Source: Sphingomonas sp. PP-F2F-A104-K0414
Lineage (GTDB): Bacteria; Pseudomonadota; Alphaproteobacteria; Sphingomonadales; Sphingomonadaceae
DNA: 64,000 nt
NCBI RefSeq assembly: GCF_004340945.1
Contig: NZ_SLYD01000001.1
Coordinates: 496,001 to 560,000, forward strand
Direction of reading: 5' to 3'
The notes under the pieces are model-generated. The model saw only the letters and a program-made list of their open reading frames with translations. It was not told where the DNA came from and made no database searches. The position numbers and the translations under genes were made by a program. Below, in pieces: positions 54,944 through 64,000 of the stretch. How positions within the stretch are numbered: the first letter of the stretch is position 1; every line of letters starts with the position of its first letter.

Positions 54944-55558
54944 TTGCAGACGGAAATTCTCTGGGTCGCGCCCACGCTATCACTCGTGCTCAGCTACCTG
55001 CTCGGCTCGATCCCGTTCGGCGTCATCCTGACGCGGCTCGGCGGCGCAGGTGATCTGCGGACGATCGGCTCGGGCAACATCGGCGCGACCAACGTCCTTC
55101 GCACCGGACGCAAGGGCCTCGCCGCTGCCACGCTGCTGCTCGACATGGCCAAGGGCGCGGTCGCCGTGCTGCTGGTCGCACACCTGTTCCCCGGTAACGC
55201 CATGCTCGCGGCCGCCGGTGCGTTCATCGGCCATTGCTACCCCGTCTGGCTGAAGTTCAAGGGCGGCAAGGGCGTCGCCACGTTGATGGGAATCGTCGTC
55301 GCGCTCTACTGGCCGCTCGGGCTGGTCTACGCTGTCGTCTGGCTGGGCCTACTCGCGGGCCTGCGCATCTCCTCGGTCGCCGGCATGGCCGCTGCGCTCA
55401 GCGCACCGTTTGCCGCCGCGCTGTTCGGCCGTTTCGACCTCGTCCTCCTCCTCCTCGCACTAGCGCTGATCGTGCTGTGGAAGCACCGCGAAAACGTCGA
55501 GCGCCTGTTCTCGGGGACCGAGCCGCGGATCGGCTCCAGCCGGAAAACGAGTGACTGA
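54944..55558 (+). CDS. plsY: Glycerol-3-phosphate acyltransferase PlsY
   Basis: The 204-residue membrane enzyme acylates glycerol 3-phosphate from acyl-phosphate, the first step of phospholipid synthesis. It has LSYLLGSIPFGVILTRLGGAGDLRTIGSGNIGATNVLR, GHCYPVWLKFKGGKGVATLMG and a WKHRENVERLFSGTEPRIG end. The start is TTG 54944, with GGGGGA upstream; no ATG fits the family N-terminus. It overlaps dprA by 8 bp. Confidence 0.93.
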   Translation: MQTEILWVAPTLSLVLSYLLGSIPFGVILTRLGGAGDLRTIGSGNIGATNVLRTGRKGLAAATLLLDMAKGAVAVLLVAHLFPGNAMLAAAGAFIGHCYPVWLKFKGGKGVATLMGIVVALYWPLGLVYAVVWLGLLAGLRISSVAGMAAALSAPFAAALFGRFDLVLLLLALALIVLWKHRENVERLFSGTEPRIGSSRKTSD

Positions 55559-56642
55559 CCCGACGGTCTCAAGACTTCGGCTCATCCGCACGACCGGGAT
55601 CGGACCGGTCACCTATCGCCAGCTCATCGCCCGCTTCGGCAGCGCGGACGCCGCCATCGACGCGCTCCCGATGCTCGCCCAACGCGGCGGCGGACGCAGC
55701 CCCCGTATCGCCGACACGGCGCTGGCCGAACGCGAAATCGCCGCCACCGCAAAACTCGGCGCGCGCTATCTCTTCCTCGACGACGCCGACTATCCCAGCC
55801 TGCTCGCCGAGATCGAGACAGCCCCGCCAGCGCTGATCTTCCGCGGCAACCTCACCCACGCCACCCGCCCCTGCATCGCGATGGTCGGCGCGCGCAACGC
55901 GTCCGCCGCCGCCTGCCGCTTCGCGAGACAATTGGCGCTGCAACTCGCCGAAGAGGGTACGACGATCGTCTCCGGCCTGGCCCGCGGCATCGACACCGCC
56001 GCGCACATCGGCGCGCTCGGCGCGGGCTCGAGCGGCGCGACGATCGGCGTCATCGCCAGCGGCATCGACATTGCCTACCCGCCCGACAATATCGGCCTGC
56101 AGGAGCGCATCGCCACCGACGGCCTGCTGCTCGCCGAACAGCCCCCCGGCACCGAACCGAAGGCGCGCAATTTCCCCTCGCGCAACCGCATCATCGCCGG
56201 CCTCGCGATCGGCACGGTAGTGGTCGAGGCGGTCCCCAAATCCGGCTCGCTGATCACCGCGCGGCTCGCCAACGAGTCCGGCCGCGAGGTCATGGCCGTC
56301 CCCGGCAGCCCGCTCGATCCCCGCGCGCAGGGCTGCAACCTGCTCATTCGCGAAGGCGCCACGCTGGTGCAATCGGCCGCCGATATCCTCGAGCAGATCC
56401 GCCCGTTCGACCCGCGCTCGGTCCGCTCGCCGATCGACGCCTATGCAAGCTCCCCCGCCGAAGACGCCACCGACACCGACCGGCGCCGGATCACTGACCT
56501 GCTCGGCCCCGTCCCCGTCGCGATCGACGAACTCATCCGCCAGTCGCGCCGGAGCCCCGCCGTCGTCCACACGGTGCTATTGGAGCTCGAACTCGCCGGC
56601 CGCCTCGACCGCCACGCCGGCGGCCGCGCCAGCCTGACTTGA
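55551..56642 (+). CDS. dprA: DNA-processing protein DprA
   Basis: The 363-residue protein protects incoming single-stranded DNA and loads RecA during natural transformation. An N-terminal SAM-like part is followed by the Rossmann-like DprA domain with AMVGARNASAAACRFARQLA, VSGLARGIDTAAHIGALG, and FPSRNRIIAGLAIGTVVVEA, then a C-terminal winged helix (DLLGPVPVAIDELIRQSRRSPAVVHTVLLELELAGRL). It starts with GTG 55551 inside the plsY end. Confidence 0.95.
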   Translation: MTDPTVSRLRLIRTTGIGPVTYRQLIARFGSADAAIDALPMLAQRGGGRSPRIADTALAEREIAATAKLGARYLFLDDADYPSLLAEIETAPPALIFRGNLTHATRPCIAMVGARNASAAACRFARQLALQLAEEGTTIVSGLARGIDTAAHIGALGAGSSGATIGVIASGIDIAYPPDNIGLQERIATDGLLLAEQPPGTEPKARNFPSRNRIIAGLAIGTVVVEAVPKSGSLITARLANESGREVMAVPGSPLDPRAQGCNLLIREGATLVQSAADILEQIRPFDPRSVRSPIDAYASSPAEDATDTDRRRITDLLGPVPVAIDELIRQSRRSPAVVHTVLLELELAGRLDRHAGGRASLT

Positions 56643-56651
56643 TCGCTAATA

Positions 56652-56777
56652 CTGATCCTCCCCCGCCAGGGGAAGGTGGCTGGCGCTTGCCAGACGGAGG
56701 GGGAGGTAAACGACCACGTCAGTTCCGTCCTCCCCCTCCGTCGCTTCGCGCCACCTCCCCCTGGCGGGAGAGGATCG
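56652..56777. repeat. Palindromic repeat, family F (long form)
   Basis: GATCCTCCCCCGCCAGGGGAAGGTGG pairs with CCACCTCCCCCTGGCGGGAGAGGATC, with inner GACGGAGGGGGAGG/CCTCCCCCTCCGTC arms. It lies between the convergent dprA and thiC genes. Confidence 0.9.
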
Positions 56778-56791
56778 CACCGTGTCTGCGA

Positions 56792-58857
<2,066 letters not shown>

Positions 58858-58968
58858 GTGAGCATAGGGGGGTGTGGTTGGGGTGCAATGGGAAACTTGG
58901 CGGTTCGGGGTGCGCGGGGGGCGGTGCGCCTTGGAGTTGGTTGGGCATCCTGCCGATCGAAAGTTCAC

Positions 58969-59073
58969 CACCCCGGCGGAGGCCGGGGCCCAGGTGGGGG
59001 ACGGCGCTAACGACGCGATGTGCTCCATTATAGCCACCTTTCCAACTGGGCCCCGGCCTTCGCCGGGGTGGTG
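58969..59073. repeat. Palindromic repeat, family B
   Basis: CACCCCGGCGGAGGCCGGGGCCCAGGTGGG pairs with CCAACTGGGCCCCGGCCTTCGCCGGGG. It lies between thiC's leader and the beta-barrel gene terminator, in the 552-bp gene-free stretch. Confidence 0.93.
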
Positions 59074-59104
59074 TTTGTTGTTGGGGTGGGGGTCCCTTAA
59101 CGAG

Positions 59105-59139
59105 AAAAGGCCGCTGCCCTGGTTGGGGCAACGGCCTTT
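59105..59139 (-). terminator. Rho-independent terminator of the beta-barrel protein gene
   Basis: AAAAGGCCGCTGCCC-TGGTT-GGGGCAACGGCCTTT forms a long stem with flanking A/T runs, 124 bp past the stop of the gene at 59264. It can work in both directions. Confidence 0.85.
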
Positions 59140-59263
59140 CATCTAACTCCGCGTAACTCCGCGCGCCGTCAGTCGTAGCTAAGCTACGCCTTGTGGCGTG
59201 CTTTGCTGCGCTGGCCGGGCTTGGGCGAGTCTTGCGCCGGGTCGGCGCAAGCCGCCCTGCGCC

Positions 59264-60142
59264 TTAGAACCGGAAGCTCACGGTGCCGCGCAGCGAGTGC
59301 CAGCGGAAGTTCTCGTCGCTGCGGCGGAAGGCCGTGCCCGCGGTGTTGGGGGCGAGGACGAACGGGTTGTTGGCGAGCAGGACCGGGCTGCCGGTGATCG
59401 CGCTGCCAGCCGTGACGAGGACGCGGGCGTCGTCGTCCTTGTACTGGTGGTAGGTGTATTCCATGCCGATCGAGATGTTCTTGGTCAGCTTCTGCTCGAT
59501 GCCGCCGCCGCCGACATAGCCCCAGCGCTTGTCCGAGCCGGTGGCTGCGAACGCGTTGGCGGTGTTGGTGGTGAAGAACAGGTTGTCGATCTTGGCATAG
59601 CCGGCGCCGCCGGTGGCGTAGAACAGCGTGTTGCGCGCAGCGAGACCGGCGCGGAGGCGGGCCGAGCCTTCCCACTTCAGCTTGCGCGCCATCGTATAGC
59701 TGGCGGGCGTGGTCGAGAAGGCGGCGACGCTGTCGGTGATCTCGGACTTGCCGAATTCGCCGACGATGCCGACCACGAACGGACCGCGCTGCACGTCAAA
59801 GCCTGCGCGGCCGTAATACGACCAGCCGTCATCGTCGTTGCGGCAGCCATAGGCCGGCACAGCGGTGCGGGCGGAGCCGTTGCAGAAGCCCGGCGAGAAG
59901 GCATTGGCGCCGGTGATGGTGTTGACGCTGTCGCTGAAATTGCCGTCGTTGTTGCGGTCGAACAGGATCGACGAGCCGATGTCGTTGCCCTGGACGTCAT
60001 AGCCGCCGGCGGCGCCGATATAGACGCCCGAGAACGGCTTGCTGTCGCGGTCGGTGGTCATGTCCTGCGCGGCGGCCGGAACGGCAAAAATGCCCGCGGC
60101 GGCGAGGCCGGCGAGCATGGTGAGCTTCGTGAAGTTGGTCAT
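59264..60142 (-). CDS. Outer-membrane beta-barrel protein
   Basis: The 292-residue product has a signal peptide (TMLAGLAAAGIFAVPAAAQ), then repeated amphipathic strands (FSGVYIGAAGGYDVQG, WGYVGGGGIEQKLTKNISIGMEYTYHQYKDDD) and ends with the aromatic LRGTVSFRF of outer-membrane barrels. It resembles the OmpA-like/porin_4 (OMP_b-brl) group common in sphingomonads. The loop has a C..GC pair that may form a disulfide. Substrate is unknown. A hairpin-rich 81-bp gap separates it from the upstream ferritin-like gene. Confidence 0.85.
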   Translation of the reverse strand: MTNFTKLTMLAGLAAAGIFAVPAAAQDMTTDRDSKPFSGVYIGAAGGYDVQGNDIGSSILFDRNNDGNFSDSVNTITGANAFSPGFCNGSARTAVPAYGCRNDDDGWSYYGRAGFDVQRGPFVVGIVGEFGKSEITDSVAAFSTTPASYTMARKLKWEGSARLRAGLAARNTLFYATGGAGYAKIDNLFFTTNTANAFAATGSDKRWGYVGGGGIEQKLTKNISIGMEYTYHQYKDDDARVLVTAGSAITGSPVLLANNPFVLAPNTAGTAFRRSDENFRWHSLRGTVSFRF

Positions 60143-60162
60143 GGTCGTTCCCCAAACGAGGG

Positions 60163-60194
60163 GCCGCGACGCTCTTGATGAGCGCCGCGACCCG
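60163..60194. other. Imperfect hairpin between ferritin-like and beta-barrel genes
   Basis: GGCCGCGACGCTC-TTGATG-GAGCGCCGCGACC-like arms pair with about 11 of 13 matches. No T-run follows, so a structure such as an attenuator or mRNA stabiliser is more likely than a terminator. Confidence 0.45.
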
Positions 60195-60223
60195 GATTTT
60201 CCTGTTTCAGTTCGTGACGACGA

Positions 60224-61273
60224 TCACGCGTTGGCGCCGCTCGTGCGCAGCGAATCGAGGCGGTTGTTGGTCCCGTTGGGGAAGAAGCCGCCACCGATCT
60301 TCGCAGTGGGCGTCAGGTAGACGATGTTGTGCACCTGCGCGACCGAGCGGCTGTAGGCCAGGCCGTTGGCGTCGGTCGGCACGATGTTCGAGATCGTCGG
60401 ATCCGACCCGGTGATGCCCTGATCGTCGTCGCCGATCACGCCGGTCGTCGTGTTGGTGACGGTGCCGTCGAGGCTGTCGCGCGCGTCGCTGATCTGGTTC
60501 GCGGCGGTGATGAGCGCCGGCGTGCCGTTCGGAGTCTGCAGACCCTTGCGGTACAGGATCGTGCGGATGAGGCCTGCGTGATACGCCTCTGCCGCGAGGA
60601 TGCCGGCGGCGGCCTCGAGATAGGTCTTGTTGGCGATCAGCGGTGCTGCGCCCTTGTAGGCCGACACGCCGACGTCCTCGAAGATGTACGCACCGAGCAG
60701 GAAGCTGTTGTCGTCGGCATAGGGGTTGAACACACCCGTCGCACCGATGACGCCAGCCGCGCGGGCGGCCGCCGTGAACGCGCCCGGTGCGGCTGCCGTG
60801 CCGACCGAGATGTCGATCGCCGGCTGAGCGACGGCTGCGCTGCCGAGTGCAGTGCGCAGGAAGGCGACGTGCGCGACTTCGTCGATCGCGATTTCGCGTG
60901 CATATTCACGCACCACGGCATCCTGGAACGGCACCTGTGCGCCGCCGGTGACTGCGCCCTGCGTCCCGATGCCGGTCAGCAGGCTGGCGTTCAGGCCGAC
61001 GCCGAATGCCGCGAACGCGTAGAACTGCGCTTCGAGATATTCGAGGTTCAGCGCGACGTTGAGCACGTCGGCGTCGTTGAGCGCGGCGACCGGCGCCGGT
61101 CCCGGAGTCGGGGTCGGTGCGAGATCGGAATCGTCGTTGCCGCATGCCGAAAGCAGGCTTGCGCCGCCGATGGCGAGAGCGGAGCCACCGGCAAAGCGGA
61201 GGAAGCTGCGGCGCTCGTTGCGACGGCTGGCGATCGCGTCGAATATTTCCAGCTTGGTATTGAAATCGGTCAT
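60224..61273 (-). CDS. Tat-exported ferritin-like domain protein, probable lipoprotein
   Basis: The 349-residue protein starts with a twin-arginine-type signal (SRRNERRSFLRFAGGSALAIGGASLLSACG), whose LLSAC end also looks like a lipobox. The mature part is a ferritin_2-like four-helix bundle: [39 protein letters not shown] and AAAGILAAEAYHAGLIRTIL, with Glu and His residues that could bind a di-metal site. Function is unknown, perhaps iron or oxidative stress. It is a paralogue of the gene 52 bp upstream. Confidence 0.85.
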   Translation of the reverse strand: MTDFNTKLEIFDAIASRRNERRSFLRFAGGSALAIGGASLLSACGNDDSDLAPTPTPGPAPVAALNDADVLNVALNLEYLEAQFYAFAAFGVGLNASLLTGIGTQGAVTGGAQVPFQDAVVREYAREIAIDEVAHVAFLRTALGSAAVAQPAIDISVGTAAAPGAFTAAARAAGVIGATGVFNPYADDNSFLLGAYIFEDVGVSAYKGAAPLIANKTYLEAAAGILAAEAYHAGLIRTILYRKGLQTPNGTPALITAANQISDARDSLDGTVTNTTTGVIGDDDQGITGSDPTISNIVPTDANGLAYSRSVAQVHNIVYLTPTAKIGGGFFPNGTNNRLDSLRTSGANA

Positions 61274-61325
61274 TGGGTTAATCCCCTGAATAGCGAAGAA
61301 GAGCGTTGGGCGAGGCCGATTGAGA

Positions 61326-62348
61326 TCAGGCTGCCGCGGTGCTCGTCTTGATGTTGCCGTTCATGCCGTTCGGGTAGAACCCGCCTGCCGACGCTGCACC
61401 GCTGTTGAGATAGACGATGTTGAGCACCTGGCTGGCCGAGCGGCTGTAGGCGACGCCGTTGCTGTCGAGCGGGACGATGTTCGACACGGTCACTGCCGCC
61501 TGCGTGGTGGCGAGGTTGATCGGCGTCGCGCTGTACGACGAGATGCCCTGGTCGATATCGTTGGTGCCGAAGATCGTCGTGTTCGCACCACCGCCGTCGA
61601 GGCTGTCGCGCGCCTTCGAAATGGCATCTGCGGACGTGCGCAGCGACGGCGTCGCGATGCCCTTGCCGTACAGCGTCGTGCGGACGATCGCGGCATGATA
61701 CGCCTCGACCGCGAGCAGGCCGGCAGCCGCCTCGAGGTACGCCTTGCTGGTGAGCAGCGGGGCGGCGCCCTTGTATGCGGTCACGCCGACGTCTTCGAAG
61801 ATGAACGCGCCGAGCAGGAATGCCTCGTCCGACGCATAGGGATCGAACGCGGTGCCGGCGGGGACGAGACCAGCGGCCTGGGCCGCGACCGAGAAGGCGC
61901 TGGTCGGCGAGACGCTGACGTCGATCACCGGCTGCGCGACGGCGGCGGTGGTGCCGAGTGCGGTGCGGAGGAACTTGACGTGGGCGATCTCGTCCTGCGC
62001 GATCTCACGTGCATACTGGCGCACGATTGGATCGGTGAAGTTGACCTGGCGACCACCGCGGACGGCACCTTGCGTGCCGATGCCCGAGAGCAGGCTGTTG
62101 TCGAGGCCGGTGCCATAGGCGGCGTAGGAATAGAATTGCGCCTCGAGATATTCGAGGTTGAGCGCGAAATTCAGGACGTCCGCGTCGGTGATGGTCTGCG
62201 CCGCCGCCGAGCTGGAAAAGGACAATGCGGTCGCACCGGCCGCGGTGACCGCAGCGGCGCCGAGCGCAGTCTTGAAGAATTCACGCCGCTCGCTGCGCCG
62301 TTCAACTCGCGCATCGAGGGCTTCGATCAGGTGCACGCTCTCGGTCAT
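61326..62348 (-). CDS. Tat-exported ferritin-like domain protein, soluble periplasmic form
   Basis: The 340-residue paralogue of the previous protein has a twin-arginine-like start ([38 protein letters not shown]) with a signal peptidase I type end and no lipobox. It has the same bundle motifs: [55 protein letters not shown] and [22 protein letters not shown]. The ATG follows a GGGGAGG ribosome site. It is first of a minus-strand row that continues with the lipoprotein paralogue and the beta-barrel. Confidence 0.85.
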   Translation of the reverse strand: MTESVHLIEALDARVERRSERREFFKTALGAAAVTAAGATALSFSSSAAAQTITDADVLNFALNLEYLEAQFYSYAAYGTGLDNSLLSGIGTQGAVRGGRQVNFTDPIVRQYAREIAQDEIAHVKFLRTALGTTAAVAQPVIDVSVSPTSAFSVAAQAAGLVPAGTAFDPYASDEAFLLGAFIFEDVGVTAYKGAAPLLTSKAYLEAAAGLLAVEAYHAAIVRTTLYGKGIATPSLRTSADAISKARDSLDGGGANTTIFGTNDIDQGISSYSATPINLATTQAAVTVSNIVPLDSNGVAYSRSASQVLNIVYLNSGAASAGGFYPNGMNGNIKTSTAAA

Positions 62349-62738
62349 ATCAGGGTCCTCCCCTTGTAGTTGCAGACGTCGGAGTTATTGAAACAATCGA
62401 ACAATCCGGACCGATGAGAGTAACACCCTGTCGCCAAGGCCCAACTCGTAACGCGCTCTATTGCGGGCATAATGATGCCGTCCAGCTTGAGTAACGGACG
62501 CAAGCGGGAAATGGACGCAGCCTTAACGGCAATGCTGTGAAATAATTTTCAGGTGTGGTGGAGCGGCGGCGGGGTGATCTTGCGAGGCGCTCGGGGGGTT
62601 GGGTTGCGGGAGCTTCGGAAGCTCCGGCTGGGCAGTTCGCACGCTTGGTTGGTTAGCGTGGCGGAGTGACGCTTGGGGTTGGCGCTTCCGGAAGCCGCTC
62701 GGACACGATGTGCTGGAATGCGGACGTTCGAACCACAC

Positions 62739-62766
62739 GATCCTCCCCCGCCAGGGGGAGGATCGA
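62739..62766. repeat. Palindromic repeat, family F (short form)
   Basis: CGATCCTCCCCC-GCCA-GGGGGAGGATCG, perfect arms. It lies in the 491-bp gene-free stretch 62349-62839, where I see no other clear element apart from the tandem repeat at its end and small palindromes near 62608 and 62685. Confidence 0.85.
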
Positions 62767-62796
62767 TGGGTCTCGAAGTTTGCCCAGTATCATTTG

Positions 62797-62841
62797 GGCC
62801 GGCCTCGGATCGGCCAGCCTCGGATCAGCCGGCCTCAGATC
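62797..62841. repeat. Three 15-bp tandem units at the 3' end of the MipA gene
   Basis: GGCCGGCCTCGGATC, GGCCAGCCTCGGATC and AGCCGGCCTCAGATC follow one another; the last unit runs into the MipA stop codon. Confidence 0.85.
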
Positions 62842-63703
62842 AGAAGGTGTAGGTCAGCCCCAGCGCGTAGAGCCACTGATCCGCGCTGCCCACGTCGGCG
62901 ACGATCGGGGTGTCCTTGTACTTGCCGACCATGCGGCCGTAGAGCACGCCGGCACCGACGCCGAAACCGTGGCGGAGGTCGCCCGACAGGCTCTGCACCA
63001 CGAACAGCGATGCGTTGACGCGGCGGAAGCCACTATCGTTGACGTCATAGGTCCGCAGGCCGCTGGCGAGCGTACCGATCGGCGTCACCGCCGCATAGGT
63101 CCGGCCGAAGCCCTTGCCGGCGTAATCCGCGGCGACGCCGAGCGAGACGAGCGTACGAACCGACAGCGGTGTGGTGTAATTCACCTGCGGCGTGATGACG
63201 TAGCTGTCATAGGTGCCCGAGACGTCATGAACATAGGCGACACGCGCGGTGAGCGTATCATAGTCGCTGGTGATGACGCCGGTCCGGGCGACGCCGACAT
63301 AGCCACCCAGTTCATAGGCGGTATCGATCTTGCCGAGCGCGCGGACCTGACGGTTGTCGATATCGCCGGTGCGGTCGCGGCGGACGCCACCGATCACGCC
63401 CAGCTCGAAATTGGTGCCGACCTCACCCGTGTTCGGGATCAGGTTGAAATAGAGCTGCGTGCCGCGGAGGAAGAAGTCATGCCCGCGCACCGTGCCGACG
63501 AAGGCGCCGGCGGGGGTGAAGGAATTGCTGTCCGCACCTTCGTAATCGGGCATCGACACCACGCCGAGCGCGACCGTGACGCGGTTATTGTCCTTGGGAT
63601 CGGTGATCGTCGGCGACGGGTTCGGGTCGGTCTGGGCGAAGGCGGGCGTGGCGATGCCAAGCACCGCGATTGCGGCAGACGTGAAGAAAGAGAATGCGCG
63701 CAA
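62840..63703 (-). CDS. MipA/OmpV family outer-membrane protein
   Basis: The roughly 287-residue barrel protein has a signal peptide (FSFFTSAAIAVLGIATPAFAQ), then RVTVALGVVSMPDYEGADSNSFTPAG, the MipA/OmpV opening, and many alternating strands up to a final LYALGLTYTF with C-terminal Phe. No ATG fits the start; a TTG at 63703 has a CGGAG ribosome site, and a TTG at 63736 is also open. MipA relatives bind murein enzymes or act as porin-like proteins. It is 70 bp downstream of the DUF2141 gene on the same strand. Confidence 0.88.
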   Translation of the reverse strand: MRAFSFFTSAAIAVLGIATPAFAQTDPNPSPTITDPKDNNRVTVALGVVSMPDYEGADSNSFTPAGAFVGTVRGHDFFLRGTQLYFNLIPNTGEVGTNFELGVIGGVRRDRTGDIDNRQVRALGKIDTAYELGGYVGVARTGVITSDYDTLTARVAYVHDVSGTYDSYVITPQVNYTTPLSVRTLVSLGVAADYAGKGFGRTYAAVTPIGTLASGLRTYDVNDSGFRRVNASLFVVQSLSGDLRHGFGVGAGVLYGRMVGKYKDTPIVADVGSADQWLYALGLTYTF

Positions 63704-63772
63704 GGAAATGCTCCGGACAAAAAGGTTCCAGCGCAAAACGCAGCGCCTTCGTTTTCGGTCCGTTACGATCGG

Positions 63773-64000
63773 TCAGAAGATGTAACGCATTTTCACCTGT
63801 TGCATTTCGGCATCACCGGCGACCATGAACCGGGCCGCCGAAAAGCGCGGCGGACCGAAGCGGACGGCGGCATTGCGCGAGAATCCATAGCCTTCGCGCG
63901 GGATCCCCGCGATCGTGTCGAGCTTCGCGTTGCTGTTCTCGTCGTGGATGACCGCGAGCGCATAGCCGCGCTGCGGCAGGCCGGGAAAGCTGGTGGTATG
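63773..64000 (-). CDS. DUF2141 domain protein, 5' part outside the window
   Basis: The visible 75 C-terminal residues read RGYALAVIHDENSNAKLDT, then GIPREGYGFSRNAAVRFGPP, ending VKMRYIF before TGA. The HDENxNxKLD and GIPxEGYGFSxNA motifs are the DUF2141 hallmark. The gene runs off the right end of the window. It is upstream of the MipA/OmpV gene, a pairing that suggests a shared envelope role. It is closer to the family consensus than the DUF2141 protein at 23902. Confidence 0.88.
   Translation of the reverse strand, partial: HTTSFPGLPQRGYALAVIHDENSNAKLDTIAGIPREGYGFSRNAAVRFGPPRFSAARFMVAGDAEMQQVKMRYIF

Noticed and set aside
59198-60178. 326-codon plus-strand frame antisense to the beta-barrel gene
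   Set aside because: The composition (Ala/Gly/Val/Asp-rich) is that of a shadow frame, and the minus-strand product has a signal peptide and barrel features.
60329-62369. Plus-strand frames of 340 and 349 codons over the ferritin-like genes
   Set aside because: Both frames are shadows of the two paralogues and resemble each other only because the genes do.

Overview
The window is a stretch of GC-rich chromosomal DNA, almost certainly from a Sphingomonas-like alphaproteobacterium (Sphingomonadales). The signs are C4-type hemA (5-aminolevulinate synthase), a coxBA-ctaB-ctaG-ctaE aa3 oxidase cluster, the ybgC-tolQRAB-pal order, DUF2141, MipA and DUF1993 proteins, a pyrE...pdxJ-acpS-lepB chain and many sphingomonad-type palindromic intergenic repeats. 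No rRNA, tRNA, prophage, IS element or CRISPR array was seen. Most genes are housekeeping and tightly packed, often with ATGA stop/start overlaps.

Layout. 0.1-6.2 kb: DUF808 membrane protein, M61 peptidase, pyrophosphatase, 2OG-Fe(II) oxygenase, GNAT, EamA transporter and a small phage-type protein. 6.4-11.2 kb: ispG, DUF1993, then a coupled trio of acyltransferase, isoaspartyl peptidase and S1/P1 nuclease. 11.3-16.2 kb: the Tol-Pal envelope operon (minus strand). 16.3-20.3 kb: VOC protein, lipoprotein, flavin oxidoreductase, aspartokinase. 20.4-26.5 kb: ubiG, then a glycan/lipid locus with a GT39-like integral membrane protein, two GT4 glycosyltransferases, a DUF2141 protein and a polytopic membrane protein. 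26.7-31.6 kb: pyrE, serine hydrolase, pdxJ, acpS, lepB and an AI-2E family transporter as one overlapping minus-strand operon. 32.0-41.6 kb: cytochrome aa3 oxidase subunits and assembly genes (including a 45-aa membrane protein), then thrC and an rRNA-type methyltransferase. 41.9-49.5 kb: agmatine deiminase, M28 peptidase, rpsD, chorismate mutase, a GIY-YIG/TrmJ fused frame, nrdR, glyA, rpiB. 49.7-52.5 kb: lipoprotein, ECF sigma and RskA-type anti-sigma, DUF3429, Uma2. 52.5-58.7 kb: hemA, murI, plsY, dprA, and thiC under a TPP riboswitch. 59.3-64.0 kb: envelope proteins (a beta-barrel, two tandem Tat-type ferritin-like proteins, MipA/OmpV, and a second DUF2141 protein cut by the window end).

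The most unusual aspect is the repeats. I recognise at least seven families of 25-180 bp imperfect palindromes, about 27 copies in 64 kb. They sit at gene ends and operon junctions, but in several places they have altered genes. One is read in frame between a GIY-YIG nuclease domain and a TrmJ methyltransferase domain. One lies at the 5' end of tolB next to what looks like a duplicated tolB start. One supplies the Shine-Dalgarno sequence of acpS. One forms a perfect 26-bp-arm palindrome over a candidate start of a membrane glycosyltransferase. The GIY-YIG segment is bracketed by two copies of the same repeat family, which raises the testable idea that COG2827-type GIY-YIG nucleases are linked to the spread of these repeats.
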